A stretch of DNA of 64,000 nucleotides from contig NZ_CP049783.1 in assembly GCF_015710975.1 (NCBI RefSeq), positions 744,001 through 808,000 of the forward strand. Reading direction: 5' to 3'. Positions 7,773 to 16,919 of this stretch are shown in pieces. A model generated the notes under the pieces. It had not been told where the DNA came from. It worked only from the letters and a program-made list of their open reading frames with translations, and made no database searches. Source of the stretch: Paenibacillus polymyxa. GTDB taxonomy: Bacteria; Bacillota; Bacilli; Paenibacillales; Paenibacillaceae. Position numbers and translations under genes: made by a program. Within the stretch, counting starts at the first letter, position 1. Each line of letters begins with the position of its first letter.

Positions 7773-8804
7773 TCAATGTAAGGATTTGCGTATCGTGATT
7801 GGCTGCTCGATGTGACTGGCTAGAATGTCGTATTGCGGGTGTAGTGGACCGATTTCATAACCCAAAGCCGATTTCACTGCCAGATAAGGAAAATTGATAC
7901 CAGACAAGCACGATACATGAAGTCCTCCAGACATCCGCGGATTGATCTCTAGCAACTTGGCCTGCTCGCCGTTATATTTCACTTGAATGTTATAATTGTA
8001 CGGAATGTGATACGCCTCAGCGACCTTCTCTGCCACCTTCAACAGCTCAGGATGCTGCTCCAGCAGCCGTAATCGTCCCCCTGCCTTCCTACGCGGAACA
8101 GCTGCTAACAATTTTCCGTTTCGGTCAGCCAAGCAGTCGATACTGTATTCATATCCCTCCAGCAGTTCCATCACCATCAAATTGGGAAACGTCTCTGTGG
8201 AAGACAATACGCGATAGGCCTCCTCGAACGAAATATGATTCAGTGCATGGCCGAACAGTTCCTCCAGCGGATCACGTTCATTATCAATGATACGAAAGCC
8301 CATTCCACCTTCTGCATTACATGGCTTGAAACACACCTTGTGCCCAAGCGCTATTAATGACTCGTAAGCCTGTTTAAACTGCTCGGCATTACTGGCAATG
8401 GCATAATCGGGAATGGTGACAATATCCTTTTGACGAATAGATTCATAAAAAAGATCCTTCTCCATCAATTGCTCCAGCAGTTCGGTATCCCGGCACACCA
8501 TTACTTCTGTACCAATATCGTCGAACAAATAAAGATGCTTGCTAATATCGAGCATATTCCACCGCGGAATAAAGATATCAATTTCATGGCGTCTGCAAAA
8601 ATCAGCACAAAACTGTGCATACTCCACACCGCTCGTGCGCGGCTCTACTTCAGCTACATCACTGGCCTGCAGTGCCATGTGCTGCGGATCAGAGTGTGTG
8701 GCATAGATCTCGAACGGAATACCGTCCTCATTGTTGCGTATAGCATTCATATAATGATACACCACCGAAAACCAGCGGTTAAAATACACTTTGACCTTCT
8801 TCAC
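7773..8804 (-). CDS. ATP-grasp ligase of the Ter-associated biosynthetic set
   Basis: 343 aa from a GTG start. ATP-grasp enzymes join a carboxylate to an amine or thiol through an acyl phosphate. Seen here: a KPCNAEGGMGFRI phosphate-binding loop (about 178-190), MELLEGYEYSIDC (about 217-229) and the metal/ATP site LLEINPRMSGG (about 287-297). The family fits the ATP-grasp found in Ter operons together with PRTase, HAD and CitE-like enzymes (Anantharaman, Iyer and Aravind, 2012), proposed to help make a nucleoside-like compound. It lies 25 bases after the HAD gene. The substrate is unknown. Confidence 0.85.
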   Translation of the reverse strand: MKKVKVYFNRWFSVVYHYMNAIRNNEDGIPFEIYATHSDPQHMALQASDVAEVEPRTSGVEYAQFCADFCRRHEIDIFIPRWNMLDISKHLYLFDDIGTEVMVCRDTELLEQLMEKDLFYESIRQKDIVTIPDYAIASNAEQFKQAYESLIALGHKVCFKPCNAEGGMGFRIIDNERDPLEELFGHALNHISFEEAYRVLSSTETFPNLMVMELLEGYEYSIDCLADRNGKLLAAVPRRKAGGRLRLLEQHPELLKVAEKVAEAYHIPYNYNIQVKYNGEQAKLLEINPRMSGGLHVSCLSGINFPYLAVKSALGYEIGPLHPQYDILASHIEQPITIRKSLH

Positions 8805-8829
8805 AACGCCACGTCCCCTATTATTTTAA

Positions 8830-9657
8830 TCATGAAGTACGAGACGCTGTCATGCTCCCGTGTACCTCATAGACATATTCCATAATTTCATTTGCTGCAT
8901 AAACCCCCGACACTTCCGTAAATCGGTAATTGACCTCTAGCTTATCCCGCTGCTGTTCCCGATACAATTCACCATGACGCGGGGCAATCGCATAGTCGGC
9001 ATAATCCAGCAGACAACGGTCCAGTAAAGAGTCACCGGATGCAACCACAGCTCCCCCATTGGTGAGGTTACGGATATGCGCCACGGCTGCCTGTTTATTC
9101 ACGGCCGCAGGCACCAGATATACCTTACGACCTTGAATGGATACCTCCCAGCCCATTTCATGCATCATCCTTGCCTTCTCCAGCACCTGTTCCAGCGGCA
9201 TACGATCCCGTTCAATCACGAAAGCATAAAATAGTTCATCGCAAAAACGCTCGTTTACGACCCAGTCTTCATGAAGAACCTGTCCGAACACCTGGCGTGC
9301 CTCTTCCGCATGAGCACCATCGCGGCGTACTTGTTCGTGAATACGTCGATTCCACTCTCGGTCCACCTCGCCTCCGACAATGATGTTTCCGCCATTACTC
9401 GTCACGGCATAGGCGGGAACCAGCTCCGTCTGAAACACGGTGATTCGTCTATACTGTTCCATGGTCCGAGTTGTCACAGGCATAAACATGACATCAGCCG
9501 GTAGTGTCTTGAGCCATTGCAAAGCTTGTGCAGAAATAAAGGCCGACGTCGCCCCATCGATCTGTTCCGCAGGCAACAGACCAGGGGACTCCAGCGGTAC
9601 GCCAAGCGAGCGTTTGGAGTAAATCAGCGTCTGATCCAGGTCACTGGCGTAGATCAT
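8830..9657 (-). CDS. HAD-superfamily phosphatase of the Ter-associated set
   Basis: 275 aa starting at the ATG at 9657, which overlaps the stop of the upstream gene (ATGA) and has a GGGGGGA ribosome site; a longer upstream frame is not needed. HAD motif I is DLDQTL (about residues 6-11), motif II the Thr in VTTRTM, and motif IV GDSLLDRCLLDYAD near 213. A large cap region lies between, as in Cof-type or sucrose-phosphatase-like HADs. The expected reaction is removal of phosphate from a sugar or nucleotide-like intermediate made by the neighbouring PRTase proteins. Close coupling to StiP supports a shared pathway. Confidence 0.85.
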   Translation of the reverse strand: MIYASDLDQTLIYSKRSLGVPLESPGLLPAEQIDGATSAFISAQALQWLKTLPADVMFMPVTTRTMEQYRRITVFQTELVPAYAVTSNGGNIIVGGEVDREWNRRIHEQVRRDGAHAEEARQVFGQVLHEDWVVNERFCDELFYAFVIERDRMPLEQVLEKARMMHEMGWEVSIQGRKVYLVPAAVNKQAAVAHIRNLTNGGAVVASGDSLLDRCLLDYADYAIAPRHGELYREQQRDKLEVNYRFTEVSGVYAANEIMEYVYEVHGSMTASRTS

Positions 9658-10805
9658 TCTTGTCCCCCCTTGAGCGGCTTGATGATTCCGCAACAGGAAT
9701 AGGTCAATCCTTCAAATACCTCAACAGGCACTCCACGATCCTTGGCCAGCAGCATAATATGCTGAAGATTCGGATTATCTTCACGGTCAATCAGAATTTT
9801 CCATGGCACCCTGCGGAGCAGTACGCGAGTCGTCTCCCCCACTCCCGGCTTGACCAGATTAATATCCCGAATCCCAAATGCCTGCTGAATCGCCTCAATA
9901 TCCCGTAAGCCCTGCCACGTCACGACAGGCGGATTCAATGTCATCTGTTCCGCATAGGCAGCCGCCGTTTTAGCCACGGCTTGAAAATAACCGGACACCG
10001 TATCCACAAACGTATTGGATTGATCCACCGACCGCCAGGATTCATAAAATTTAGCCCCATGAAAGTCGTCCGGACCTATCAGATCATCGCGTAATACCGT
10101 CCGGCTCATCAGACCTGATACGGTTGAATTCAGACAAGCGCTCGGGATCAAATAATCTTCTCGTGTACCAAAGGTCTCCGAGCAGCTACCCGGATCGGCC
10201 AGCACCGCCAGATCATCATTTAGGCGCAGCCCGTAATCTGCATTCATCTCACGACAGGCCTCGATCAACACCTGACGAATGGCGCCTTTCCCCGTCCAGC
10301 CATCGACAAACTGAAGTTCAATCCCCAGCCCATGCTGCTGTAGAATGTACAAAATAGCATTCCGGTCAATGCCTTTGCCACGAATAATAGAAATACTGTA
10401 ATGCGGCAAGGATACGCCATACTTCCAGTCAATATAACGCTTGATCAGGATACCAATAGGCGTCCCTGCTCTGGCAAGAGAAACAATCGCCGTGTTCAAT
10501 CCTCTTTTTCTCACAATCATCTCAGCCACAGAAGCTGCCGCTAATGCAACCTTTTCGGCAGATTGGGCAAGCGTGTCGTGAAACAACTCAATATACTCTG
10601 CTGTGGGCTGGTACTCCACTGGCAGCATTTCTGAATAATGGACGCCCGACTGTATCGCCTCTTCCCGATCCTCCGTCCCTTTTTCCAGCGCAACCCGGCT
10701 CAAATCCTTTAATAAAAAAGTGACATCTGAGGCAGGATAACTGCCTAGCGGTTCGGGCGGATGAATGTTCTTCTGCTGTATTTGCTCCATAAGTGCTTGC
10801 TTCAT
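9654..10805 (-). CDS. StiP-like / PRTase-fold protein of the Ter-associated set
   Basis: 383 aa. It resembles proteins annotated as cysteine protease StiP, a label I consider historical; the family was reinterpreted as phosphoribosyltransferase-like. Visible features are SLARAGTPIG (about 108-117), VDGWTGKGAI (about 167-176, PRPP-loop-like) and ADPGSCSETFGTREDY (about 202-217). A C-terminal part ending LTYSCCGIIKPL may be the PELOTA-like domain described for this family. It overlaps its upstream neighbour (ATGA at 10802-10805) and the HAD gene downstream. Its role in making the proposed nucleoside-like metabolite is inferred. Confidence 0.8.
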   Translation of the reverse strand: MKQALMEQIQQKNIHPPEPLGSYPASDVTFLLKDLSRVALEKGTEDREEAIQSGVHYSEMLPVEYQPTAEYIELFHDTLAQSAEKVALAAASVAEMIVRKRGLNTAIVSLARAGTPIGILIKRYIDWKYGVSLPHYSISIIRGKGIDRNAILYILQQHGLGIELQFVDGWTGKGAIRQVLIEACREMNADYGLRLNDDLAVLADPGSCSETFGTREDYLIPSACLNSTVSGLMSRTVLRDDLIGPDDFHGAKFYESWRSVDQSNTFVDTVSGYFQAVAKTAAAYAEQMTLNPPVVTWQGLRDIEAIQQAFGIRDINLVKPGVGETTRVLLRRVPWKILIDREDNPNLQHIMLLAKDRGVPVEVFEGLTYSCCGIIKPLKGGQE

Positions 10806-12280
10806 ATCCGCGCTCCTTTACTCTCCTGCCTAGTTAAACCATTAAAATAAACGACATTCACTTTATCACAACCCAGACGGCTCAATGCCTCCAGCATGGG
10901 CTTCATTCGCTCTGGGTCCGACTCTCTTTCCAGCAAAACGAATATTTCGTCATACTGACCTGGCTCTACATTATAAATAAAATTGCGTACCGTACTGTCC
11001 TCAGGTGAGGGATAGGTCACGCCACTTGCGACGCCATACCCTTCTTCTCTATGGGGATACACCGGGCTGCGTGTGGTGGACTGATAATATACGTTCGGGC
11101 CTAACTCCGCTGCAATCCGCATTGGAATGTACATGAATTCCCCCGTACCCATTACCAGTGTTCGTTGTCCTGAACGAAGTTGGTTCAGTCGTTCAGCTGT
11201 GTACGCGATTTCTGCATCCAGCGCTGGATTGTCGGCGGATTGTAGACCAAAACGGCCTGAATATTTAAGATAAGGAGCTGTATTGGCGTACCCGTCGGTA
11301 GATATGGAGGTATGTGATATCCGCTCAAAAGCGGAAGCATCCTCTTCAAAACAGCGGTCAATTGTTCCAGACAAATCTTTATTAACCTCTGCGGTGCTAG
11401 TGGCTGCATGCTCTGCGTTCCCGGTCTGTCCGGCATATTCTGCGTGATCCAGTATCGGTGTTCCCTGTATTTCTATCTTTCCTTTGAGCAAACTTAGAGG
11501 CGTAATCCTAATATCTAGCTCTGCTTCCAGATCAGCAAAAGCTCGCTCGTCGCTGTCTGTCCGCCAGTCCAATAACGAAGCTATCACATACTGTTTGCGC
11601 GGAAAATGTTCCTGAATATCCCGTATAATATTAAGCGTTGTTTTTCCCGTCGTAATCTCATCATCTACCAGCACAATGGGTCCATCTCCGGCAAAAGCAT
11701 CCTCATTCAGTGCATAACAACGATGATCAACAGCGTGCGAATGCTCTTCTTCAAACCGAATAATAGGCCGAAGGCCCGGAATATCCTCGCGTGTCGTATG
11801 AATATATGTAGCACCGTCATCAAATAACCGATACATGCTGTGCCCCAGTGCTGTAGCCGTCTCGGCAAAACCTACAAACTTGATTGGCTCTGGAAAAGCA
11901 AAAGACAAACGTTCATCCATCAGCTTTTGATAGGCCTCTTTTGCATAATTCGGGTCAAGGAGTCCTCTCACGGCCTCTCCAATCAGTTTATCCATCCGTT
12001 GTCCTGACTGTGGGACAAGCTCTTTATATAGCAGGATTGCCAGTGCTGCCCCACTTAACAGAGAGGTGTATGGATTTACCGGAATATGCTTGCCCAGCAC
12101 CTTGCTGACAAACAAAAACGAACGCTTTTTGTTGACCCGTGCCGCCATCGCAAACAGCTTGTCCACAGAAAGACAGAATGGATTATGAGTTTCCGTAATT
12201 TTAACGCTGAACTGCTCCAGAATTGGCAGCAGATGTGTTTTCATAGTTGGGTAAGAGACTGACAAAATGTTGTTGTTCAT
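10802..12280 (-). CDS. Phosphoribosyltransferase with C-terminal TRSP domain
   Basis: 492 aa. The PRPP-binding signature IVLVDDEITTGKT is at about residues 202-214, diagnostic of type I PRTases. The C-terminal part carries QSTTRSPVYP (about 396-405), which contains the Thr-Arg-Ser-Pro sequence naming the TRSP domain. About 65 residues between the two domains (about 275-340) look poorly conserved and Ala/Thr/Glu rich. A transfer of ribose-5-phosphate to an unknown base-like acceptor is expected. The start at 12280 overlaps the CitE-like gene by 80 bases; an internal ATG at 12244 has no ribosome site, whereas 12280 has GGGGTG. Confidence 0.85.
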   Translation of the reverse strand: MNNNILSVSYPTMKTHLLPILEQFSVKITETHNPFCLSVDKLFAMAARVNKKRSFLFVSKVLGKHIPVNPYTSLLSGAALAILLYKELVPQSGQRMDKLIGEAVRGLLDPNYAKEAYQKLMDERLSFAFPEPIKFVGFAETATALGHSMYRLFDDGATYIHTTREDIPGLRPIIRFEEEHSHAVDHRCYALNEDAFAGDGPIVLVDDEITTGKTTLNIIRDIQEHFPRKQYVIASLLDWRTDSDERAFADLEAELDIRITPLSLLKGKIEIQGTPILDHAEYAGQTGNAEHAATSTAEVNKDLSGTIDRCFEEDASAFERISHTSISTDGYANTAPYLKYSGRFGLQSADNPALDAEIAYTAERLNQLRSGQRTLVMGTGEFMYIPMRIAAELGPNVYYQSTTRSPVYPHREEGYGVASGVTYPSPEDSTVRNFIYNVEPGQYDEIFVLLERESDPERMKPMLEALSRLGCDKVNVVYFNGLTRQESKGARI

Positions 12281-13448
12281 GTAACACCCCGTATACTTTA
12301 GATCTATTTATAATACGATAAGCCCAATTCAAATGAGGCTTAATTTCATTCATTTTGTTGGCATAGGTGCTCTTGAATACACCCAGACTACCGTCATTAC
12401 GTTCAACAATCTCAAGTGCATCCATATATTCTTCATGAGTCACCGCATACATGGCCTGTACCGGCTTAATGTGGGACGGATGAATGATCGTTTTGCCGAT
12501 AATCCCATTCTCTTTATCCATCATAACTTCGCGAATCAGCCCATCCACTGCATCTGAGATGAAGTCCATTCGCAAGTAGCGCCCCGGCTTCCCAAATGCG
12601 TCTTCAAAAGGCGACACTCTTAATTGAGGTTTAAAGATACGTTCCCGGTGAGAGAAATATTCCCATACAGGACCGGAAATGACATAGTCCGAGTCCACGC
12701 GTCCGAACAAGTTAATAATATCTGCGATGCAGTCCCGAATGACGGCAATCTCATAAATCGTAATATCCGGGCTGCGTCTCAGCCCATACAGACTGGAGAA
12801 ATCAGTAGCCCCAATTCGTACATTCAGCACATATTCCTGAACCTCGTCCAAAATTTCTTTAATCGCCAGCAGCTCTTTCCAACGGGTTTCCCGATAAATA
12901 ATTTTAGAGCTTTCAAGAATCGGCAATCCATACAACACAGGCGTGCGGCTTGCGTCTCCTGCCCCTGTATGCATAGTCCGGTTATATTCAGTAATGAGTG
13001 CAAAATACGCCCGTCCATTATCAGAGGAGAACTTGGGGAGGACAAAGCCCGTAAGCAGCTCCAGGGTTTCTCCCAAACTGTTCAGCAGTCGTTCCAGCTG
13101 TTCCACAGATCGCACACGTACAAACAGCAAAGGTAATTGCTGTTCACTCATCATCCCTGTCCGTACATAGGACAAGAGTTGAAGCAGTTGCTGTGCCAGC
13201 GATTCTTCGGCCTGTCCGACCTGCTGATCCCCTATAGCATCCTCCAAATCCAGAATGACCGTTGTAAGTCCTTCATGCTTTCCATTTTTGATCTCTTCCG
13301 CTACTTCCGAGCGGGTCGCCGGCATGTACAAAGCCGCTCCTATGGCATAAGCCAATATACTTTTGGGTGAACGGTTATGAAACTCCATCGGTGGAGTACA
13401 GAAGATCGCTTCTACTTCCTCAGAGGTTAAATCATTAAAATATTTCAG
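12201..13448 (-). CDS. CitE-like (HpcH/HpaI) C-C lyase of the Ter-associated set, probable CTG start
   Basis: Predicted aldolase/lyase. VILDLEDAIGD carries the metal-site acidic residues, and GKTIIHPSHI is the CitE-family block near the C-terminus. An ATG at 13388 lacks a ribosome site. The frame stays open upstream to a TAG and encodes plausible sequence (LKYFNDLTSEEVEAIFCTPP). The only start-like codon there is CTG at 13448, with AGGAGGGG nine bases before it, so I extend the gene by 20 residues to 415 aa. The 3' end overlaps the PRTase gene by 80 bases. It is the first gene after the terC terminator and so may have its own promoter. Substrate unknown. Confidence 0.8.
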   Translation of the reverse strand: MKYFNDLTSEEVEAIFCTPPMEFHNRSPKSILAYAIGAALYMPATRSEVAEEIKNGKHEGLTTVILDLEDAIGDQQVGQAEESLAQQLLQLLSYVRTGMMSEQQLPLLFVRVRSVEQLERLLNSLGETLELLTGFVLPKFSSDNGRAYFALITEYNRTMHTGAGDASRTPVLYGLPILESSKIIYRETRWKELLAIKEILDEVQEYVLNVRIGATDFSSLYGLRRSPDITIYEIAVIRDCIADIINLFGRVDSDYVISGPVWEYFSHRERIFKPQLRVSPFEDAFGKPGRYLRMDFISDAVDGLIREVMMDKENGIIGKTIIHPSHIKPVQAMYAVTHEEYMDALEIVERNDGSLGVFKSTYANKMNEIKPHLNWAYRIINRSKVYGVLHEQQHFVSLLPNYENTSAANSGAVQR

Positions 13449-13509
13449 GGCCCTTCCCCTCCTCTTGCTCTATCTCGCCTGACTGAAGCCCTGTGCCTCG
13501 GGTATAAAA

Positions 13510-13540
13510 GAAATCCCCCCTTAGTTTCAGGAGGGATTTC
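13510..13540 (-). terminator. Intrinsic terminator after terC
   Basis: On the - strand GAAATCCC (13540-13533) pairs with GGGATTTC (13517-13510), followed by TTTTA. It lies 16 bases past the terC stop and divides the TerB/TerD/TerC transcript from the biosynthetic genes. Confidence 0.8.
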
Positions 13541-13555
13541 GCTATACTTTGTACA

Positions 13556-14290
13556 TTAAGCCTCTTTGTCGGCCTTTTTCTTTCTTTTCGCCGAGCTAAG
13601 AATCATTGTGCCTACAAAGACGGCAATCAAAATGCCGAAGAATAATACTTGCGACATATGAAAGCCAAAAGCAGCAGCCAGCATTTTACCCCCAATAATG
13701 GCGATCATAATAAAGGCTGTCTGTTCCAGTTCCGGAAATTTATCAATGAGCTTGAGGAACACTTGTGCAACACCACGCATCATCAGAACGCCGAGTATAC
13801 CACCCAGGAACAGAACCCATACTTTCTCGCTCACACCAAAAGCGGCAATGACACTGTCAATACTGAAGGCAATATCCATCAGTTCGACCATTAATACGGT
13901 TTTCCAGAAAGAAGTAGGTTTGTTTTTCACTTCTCCATCACCCTCGGACTTGAATAAGCCCTTGTAAGCGATGTAGAGCAGATAAGCCGCACCCAGTACC
14001 TTAATCAGCGTGAACTTAATCAGGAAGGTACCCAAGCCGATGGCCAGAAACCTGAATATATACGCACCTAAAATCCCGTAAAATAAGGCTCTCTTCTGCT
14101 GCTCTTTTGGTAAATGCTTAACCATAACTGCGAGAACCAAGGCGTTATCCGCCGACAAAAGACCTTCCAGCAAAATGAGAGTTCCAATAATCCCCCAACT
14201 CACCGGGTCAGTAAGCGTACCTACCACATCACTCCATGAAAAGAAATGCCCGTAGTTCTCGCTGATATTTTTAAATAAATCATTCAACAT
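13556..14290 (-). CDS. terC: TerC family integral membrane protein
   Basis: 244 aa with seven to eight hydrophobic segments. Acidic residues inside the membrane, as in LLEGLLSADNALVLAVM (about 41-57) and VELMDIAFSIDSVIAAFG (about 135-152), are the TerC hallmark and are thought to bind metal; Bacillus TerC proteins have been linked to Mn2+ export. The C-terminal tail is lysine-rich. It is the last gene of the ter structural group, 26 bases after the TerA-like gene, and corresponds in position to B. subtilis yceF. Known family models make TerC the membrane anchor for TerB/TerD complexes. Confidence 0.93.
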   Translation of the reverse strand: MLNDLFKNISENYGHFFSWSDVVGTLTDPVSWGIIGTLILLEGLLSADNALVLAVMVKHLPKEQQKRALFYGILGAYIFRFLAIGLGTFLIKFTLIKVLGAAYLLYIAYKGLFKSEGDGEVKNKPTSFWKTVLMVELMDIAFSIDSVIAAFGVSEKVWVLFLGGILGVLMMRGVAQVFLKLIDKFPELEQTAFIMIAIIGGKMLAAAFGFHMSQVLFFGILIAVFVGTMILSSAKRKKKADKEA

Positions 14291-14316
14291 GAAAAGAGTG
14301 CCTCCGATAATTCAAT

Positions 14317-15582
14317 TTATTTACTACCCTGCGTCCAGCGCATGCCCCAGTTATATGCCTGATCCATTTCACGATGACCGCCATAAAACTGTACGAGTCT
14401 CTCAATACTAAACGTTTCATCGTTCACATTTTGGATCATTGCAATCGCACACATCCCTTTGCGATTGTCATGTTCATTCATATGAACGATAATGTCTGGC
14501 CCGTCCTTCTGGTACAGCGTGACTACCCCGTCTGCTTGTGACCAGTTCGTGACTCCTTCATAAATGAAGGTAAACACCAAAATTCGCTTAATTTCAGAAA
14601 TTTTAGCCCCATTAATACGGAGATTTTCCCCTGTTTTCACAGAGCCCGTACGGTCGTCACCATCCAGAGCAATGTACGGGAAGCGATTTAGAGAACCGAA
14701 AACTTCCCCAAGCGCCTGAACGACACCTTTATCCCCGTTCTTCATCTCATACAAGCAGCCCAGATCCAGATCGACACCCTTGGAGCCACGACTGAAAAAG
14801 CCCTTACTCTGCTGTACCTGATTCCAGTTCAGATTGATTAGGATTTCACCTAATCCGCCTGAGCCCTTTTTCAGGTTAATGGTATCTCCCTTTTTCTTCA
14901 GCTCAATTTTCCGCAGATTCAGATTTACCGGAGTTGCAGATGGCTCTGGCTTTGGAACAGGAGGTGCAGGCGGCGGTGTGGGTACTGGTCGAGGTGCTGG
15001 AGGTGGTGTAGGCACCGGCACCGGAGGGGCCGGATTATTTTCCACTTCAATGCCGAAATTTTCACACAACGCATCCAATCCACCGGAAAAGCCTGCGCCT
15101 ATCGCGTTAAACTTCCATTCACCGTTATGGCGGTACAGCTCGCCTATCACAATGGCCGTCTCGACTGTAAAGCCACTATCCAAATTAAATCGTAAAACCT
15201 CTCCATTAACCGGATGAACAAAACGTATAAATCCGCCTTGAACCTGTCCAAAATTTTGCCGTTTCTGATCCGCATCATATATGGTCAGTGTAAACGCAAT
15301 CTTCTCGATATGGGAAGGTATTCTGGTTAGGTCCAGGGAAAATTGTTTCTTGTCACCAAACTGTTGTCCATCTGAATAGGTGATAAAAGGTGTAGTCGGA
15401 TTATTGTAAAAGATCAGATCCTCATCGCCTGATACTTTCCCTCCAGGGCCCAGCAAAAATGCAGAAGTATCAAGTTCCAGAGCCGCTGAGGACTCCCAAC
15501 CGATCCCTATGTTGACATGGCTCAGGCCTGGATTCGTTTTGGTCAAATCCACCTTCTGCCCCTTTACTACGATAACAGCCAT
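14317..15582 (-). CDS. Two-domain TerD-TerA protein with proline-rich linker
   Basis: 421 aa. Residues 1-178 form a TerD domain ([16 protein letters not shown] start, [20 protein letters not shown] end). Residues about 182-217 are a proline/valine linker (PVPVPTPPPAP repeats). Residues about 220-421 are a TerA-like domain containing ALDGDDRTGS. The TerD part lacks the Ca2+-binding GEGDGDDE stretch present in its three neighbours; it reads SDGQQFGDKKQ there, so it may not bind Ca2+. A hairpin at 15640-15662 may reduce transcription into this gene. It probably bridges TerD-type proteins to partners in the stress complex. Confidence 0.88.
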   Translation of the reverse strand: MAVIVVKGQKVDLTKTNPGLSHVNIGIGWESSAALELDTSAFLLGPGGKVSGDEDLIFYNNPTTPFITYSDGQQFGDKKQFSLDLTRIPSHIEKIAFTLTIYDADQKRQNFGQVQGGFIRFVHPVNGEVLRFNLDSGFTVETAIVIGELYRHNGEWKFNAIGAGFSGGLDALCENFGIEVENNPAPPVPVPTPPPAPRPVPTPPPAPPVPKPEPSATPVNLNLRKIELKKKGDTINLKKGSGGLGEILINLNWNQVQQSKGFFSRGSKGVDLDLGCLYEMKNGDKGVVQALGEVFGSLNRFPYIALDGDDRTGSVKTGENLRINGAKISEIKRILVFTFIYEGVTNWSQADGVVTLYQKDGPDIIVHMNEHDNRKGMCAIAMIQNVNDETFSIERLVQFYGGHREMDQAYNWGMRWTQGSK

Positions 15583-15639
15583 GATTGTGTCACCTTTCTG
15601 TCCGTTTGTCGTGTTCAGCGTACGCCCTTCAATGGCTTA

Positions 15640-15662
15640 AAAAGAAAGGGGTAGCGCCCTTT
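15640..15662 (-). terminator. Attenuator-like hairpin inside the ter operon
   Basis: On the - strand AAAGGG, a 6-base loop, then CCCTTT followed by CTTTTT, located 22 bases after a terD stop and before the TerA-like gene. The stem is short, so partial termination is more likely than full. Confidence 0.55.
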
Positions 15663-15684
15663 GGACACCACCCCCATGTGGATA

Positions 15685-16266
15685 TTATTGAGCGTCCAAG
15701 CCATAGTTTTTAGCAAGCGCACCCAATCCACCAGCAAAACCACTACCGATAGCCTGGAATTTCCAGTCTGCATTGTGACGGTAAAATTCACAGAATACCA
15801 CAGCTGTTTCGGTGGAGAAATCCTCTCCCAAATCGTAGCGCAACACTTCACGATCCGTTGCCGCATCTACCACACGTACAAAGGCATTGGACACTTGTCC
15901 AAAGTTTTGCGCACGTGCCTCATAGTCATAAATCGTAACTGTAATTCCGATACGATGGATATTTGCAGGAATCTTTGCAAAATCAATAATAATTTGCTCG
16001 TCATCCCCGTCGCCCTCACCTGTGCGGTTATCGCCTGTATGAGTAACAGCACCCGCTCCACCTGTTGGGTTATTGTAGAATACAAAATCGTCAGCTGCCT
16101 TCGCTTTACCGTCCTCATATAGCAGGAAAGCCGAAGCATCCAAGTCAAATTCTGCGCCGCCACTATATTTATTGGTATCCCAGCCAAGACCTACGACAAC
16201 ACGAGTCAAGCCTGGATTCGTTTTGGTCAGATCAATACGTTGTCCTTTGGAAAGACTAATCGTCAT
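15685..16266 (-). CDS. terD: TerD family protein (third paralogue)
   Basis: 193 aa, standard TerD length. It starts [18 protein letters not shown] and contains [11 protein letters not shown] (about 36-46), [17 protein letters not shown] (about 76-92, the Ca2+-binding acidic loop) and [18 protein letters not shown] near the end. TerD proteins are cytosolic Ca2+-binding beta-sandwiches tied to tellurite, oxidative and envelope stress. The ribosome site AAGGCAGG precedes the ATG. It is 31 bases after the previous terD and about 60% similar by eye, an obvious tandem duplicate. Confidence 0.93.
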   Translation of the reverse strand: MTISLSKGQRIDLTKTNPGLTRVVVGLGWDTNKYSGGAEFDLDASAFLLYEDGKAKAADDFVFYNNPTGGAGAVTHTGDNRTGEGDGDDEQIIIDFAKIPANIHRIGITVTIYDYEARAQNFGQVSNAFVRVVDAATDREVLRYDLGEDFSTETAVVFCEFYRHNADWKFQAIGSGFAGGLGALAKNYGLDAQ

Positions 16267-16297
16267 ACTGCATACCTGCCTTCTTTGTGTAGATTTT

Positions 16298-16873
16298 TTA
16301 AGCTAAGCCGTAATCACGTGTCAAGCCTGCAAGACCATCCTGGTAACCGCTGCCAATGGCATTGAACTTCCACTCACCGCTATGGCGATACAACTCGCCT
16401 ACCACGACGCCTGTTTCGATCGAAAAATCTTCTCCCAGATCAAAGCGAACCAATTCTTCATTGTTTGCCTCATTTACGATACGTGCGTAGGCACGGGACA
16501 CTTGTCCAAAGTTTTGGCTGCGTTCTTGTGCATCATAGATCGTAATCGTAAAAGCGATTTTTTCTACGTTAGCAGGTACATTGCTCAGATCAACTTTAAT
16601 TTGCTCGTCATCTCCGTCACCTTCACCTGTGCGGTTATCTCCGGTATGAACGACAGAACCGTTCTCGTTTTGTGGATTATTAAAGAAGACGAAGTTCTTT
16701 TCCGTTTCCACTTTGCCGTCCGCATTCGCCAAAAATACGGATACGTCCAAGTCAAAATCTTTACCGCCATCGTACTTATTGGTGTCCCAGCCGAGACCAA
16801 CCGTGATTTTGGACAAGCCTGGGTTTGTTTTCGTCAAATCGATTTTTTGACCTTTAGATAAGTTAATTGCCAT
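16298..16873 (-). CDS. terD: TerD family protein (second paralogue)
   Basis: 191 aa. [20 protein letters not shown] start, [17 protein letters not shown], then [19 protein letters not shown] with the intact acidic Ca2+ loop, and [19 protein letters not shown] near the C-terminus. Of the three it is closest to the textbook TerD/YceD sequence. It is transcribed with the paralogues on each side; 46 bases separate it from the gene upstream. A role in a membrane-associated stress complex with TerB and TerC is known for the family, not shown here. Confidence 0.93.
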   Translation of the reverse strand: MAINLSKGQKIDLTKTNPGLSKITVGLGWDTNKYDGGKDFDLDVSVFLANADGKVETEKNFVFFNNPQNENGSVVHTGDNRTGEGDGDDEQIKVDLSNVPANVEKIAFTITIYDAQERSQNFGQVSRAYARIVNEANNEELVRFDLGEDFSIETGVVVGELYRHSGEWKFNAIGSGYQDGLAGLTRDYGLA

Positions 16874-16919
16874 GAGTAAGTACCCCGTTTCTCATTAGTT
16901 TTGTATGAGCAATCTAAAA

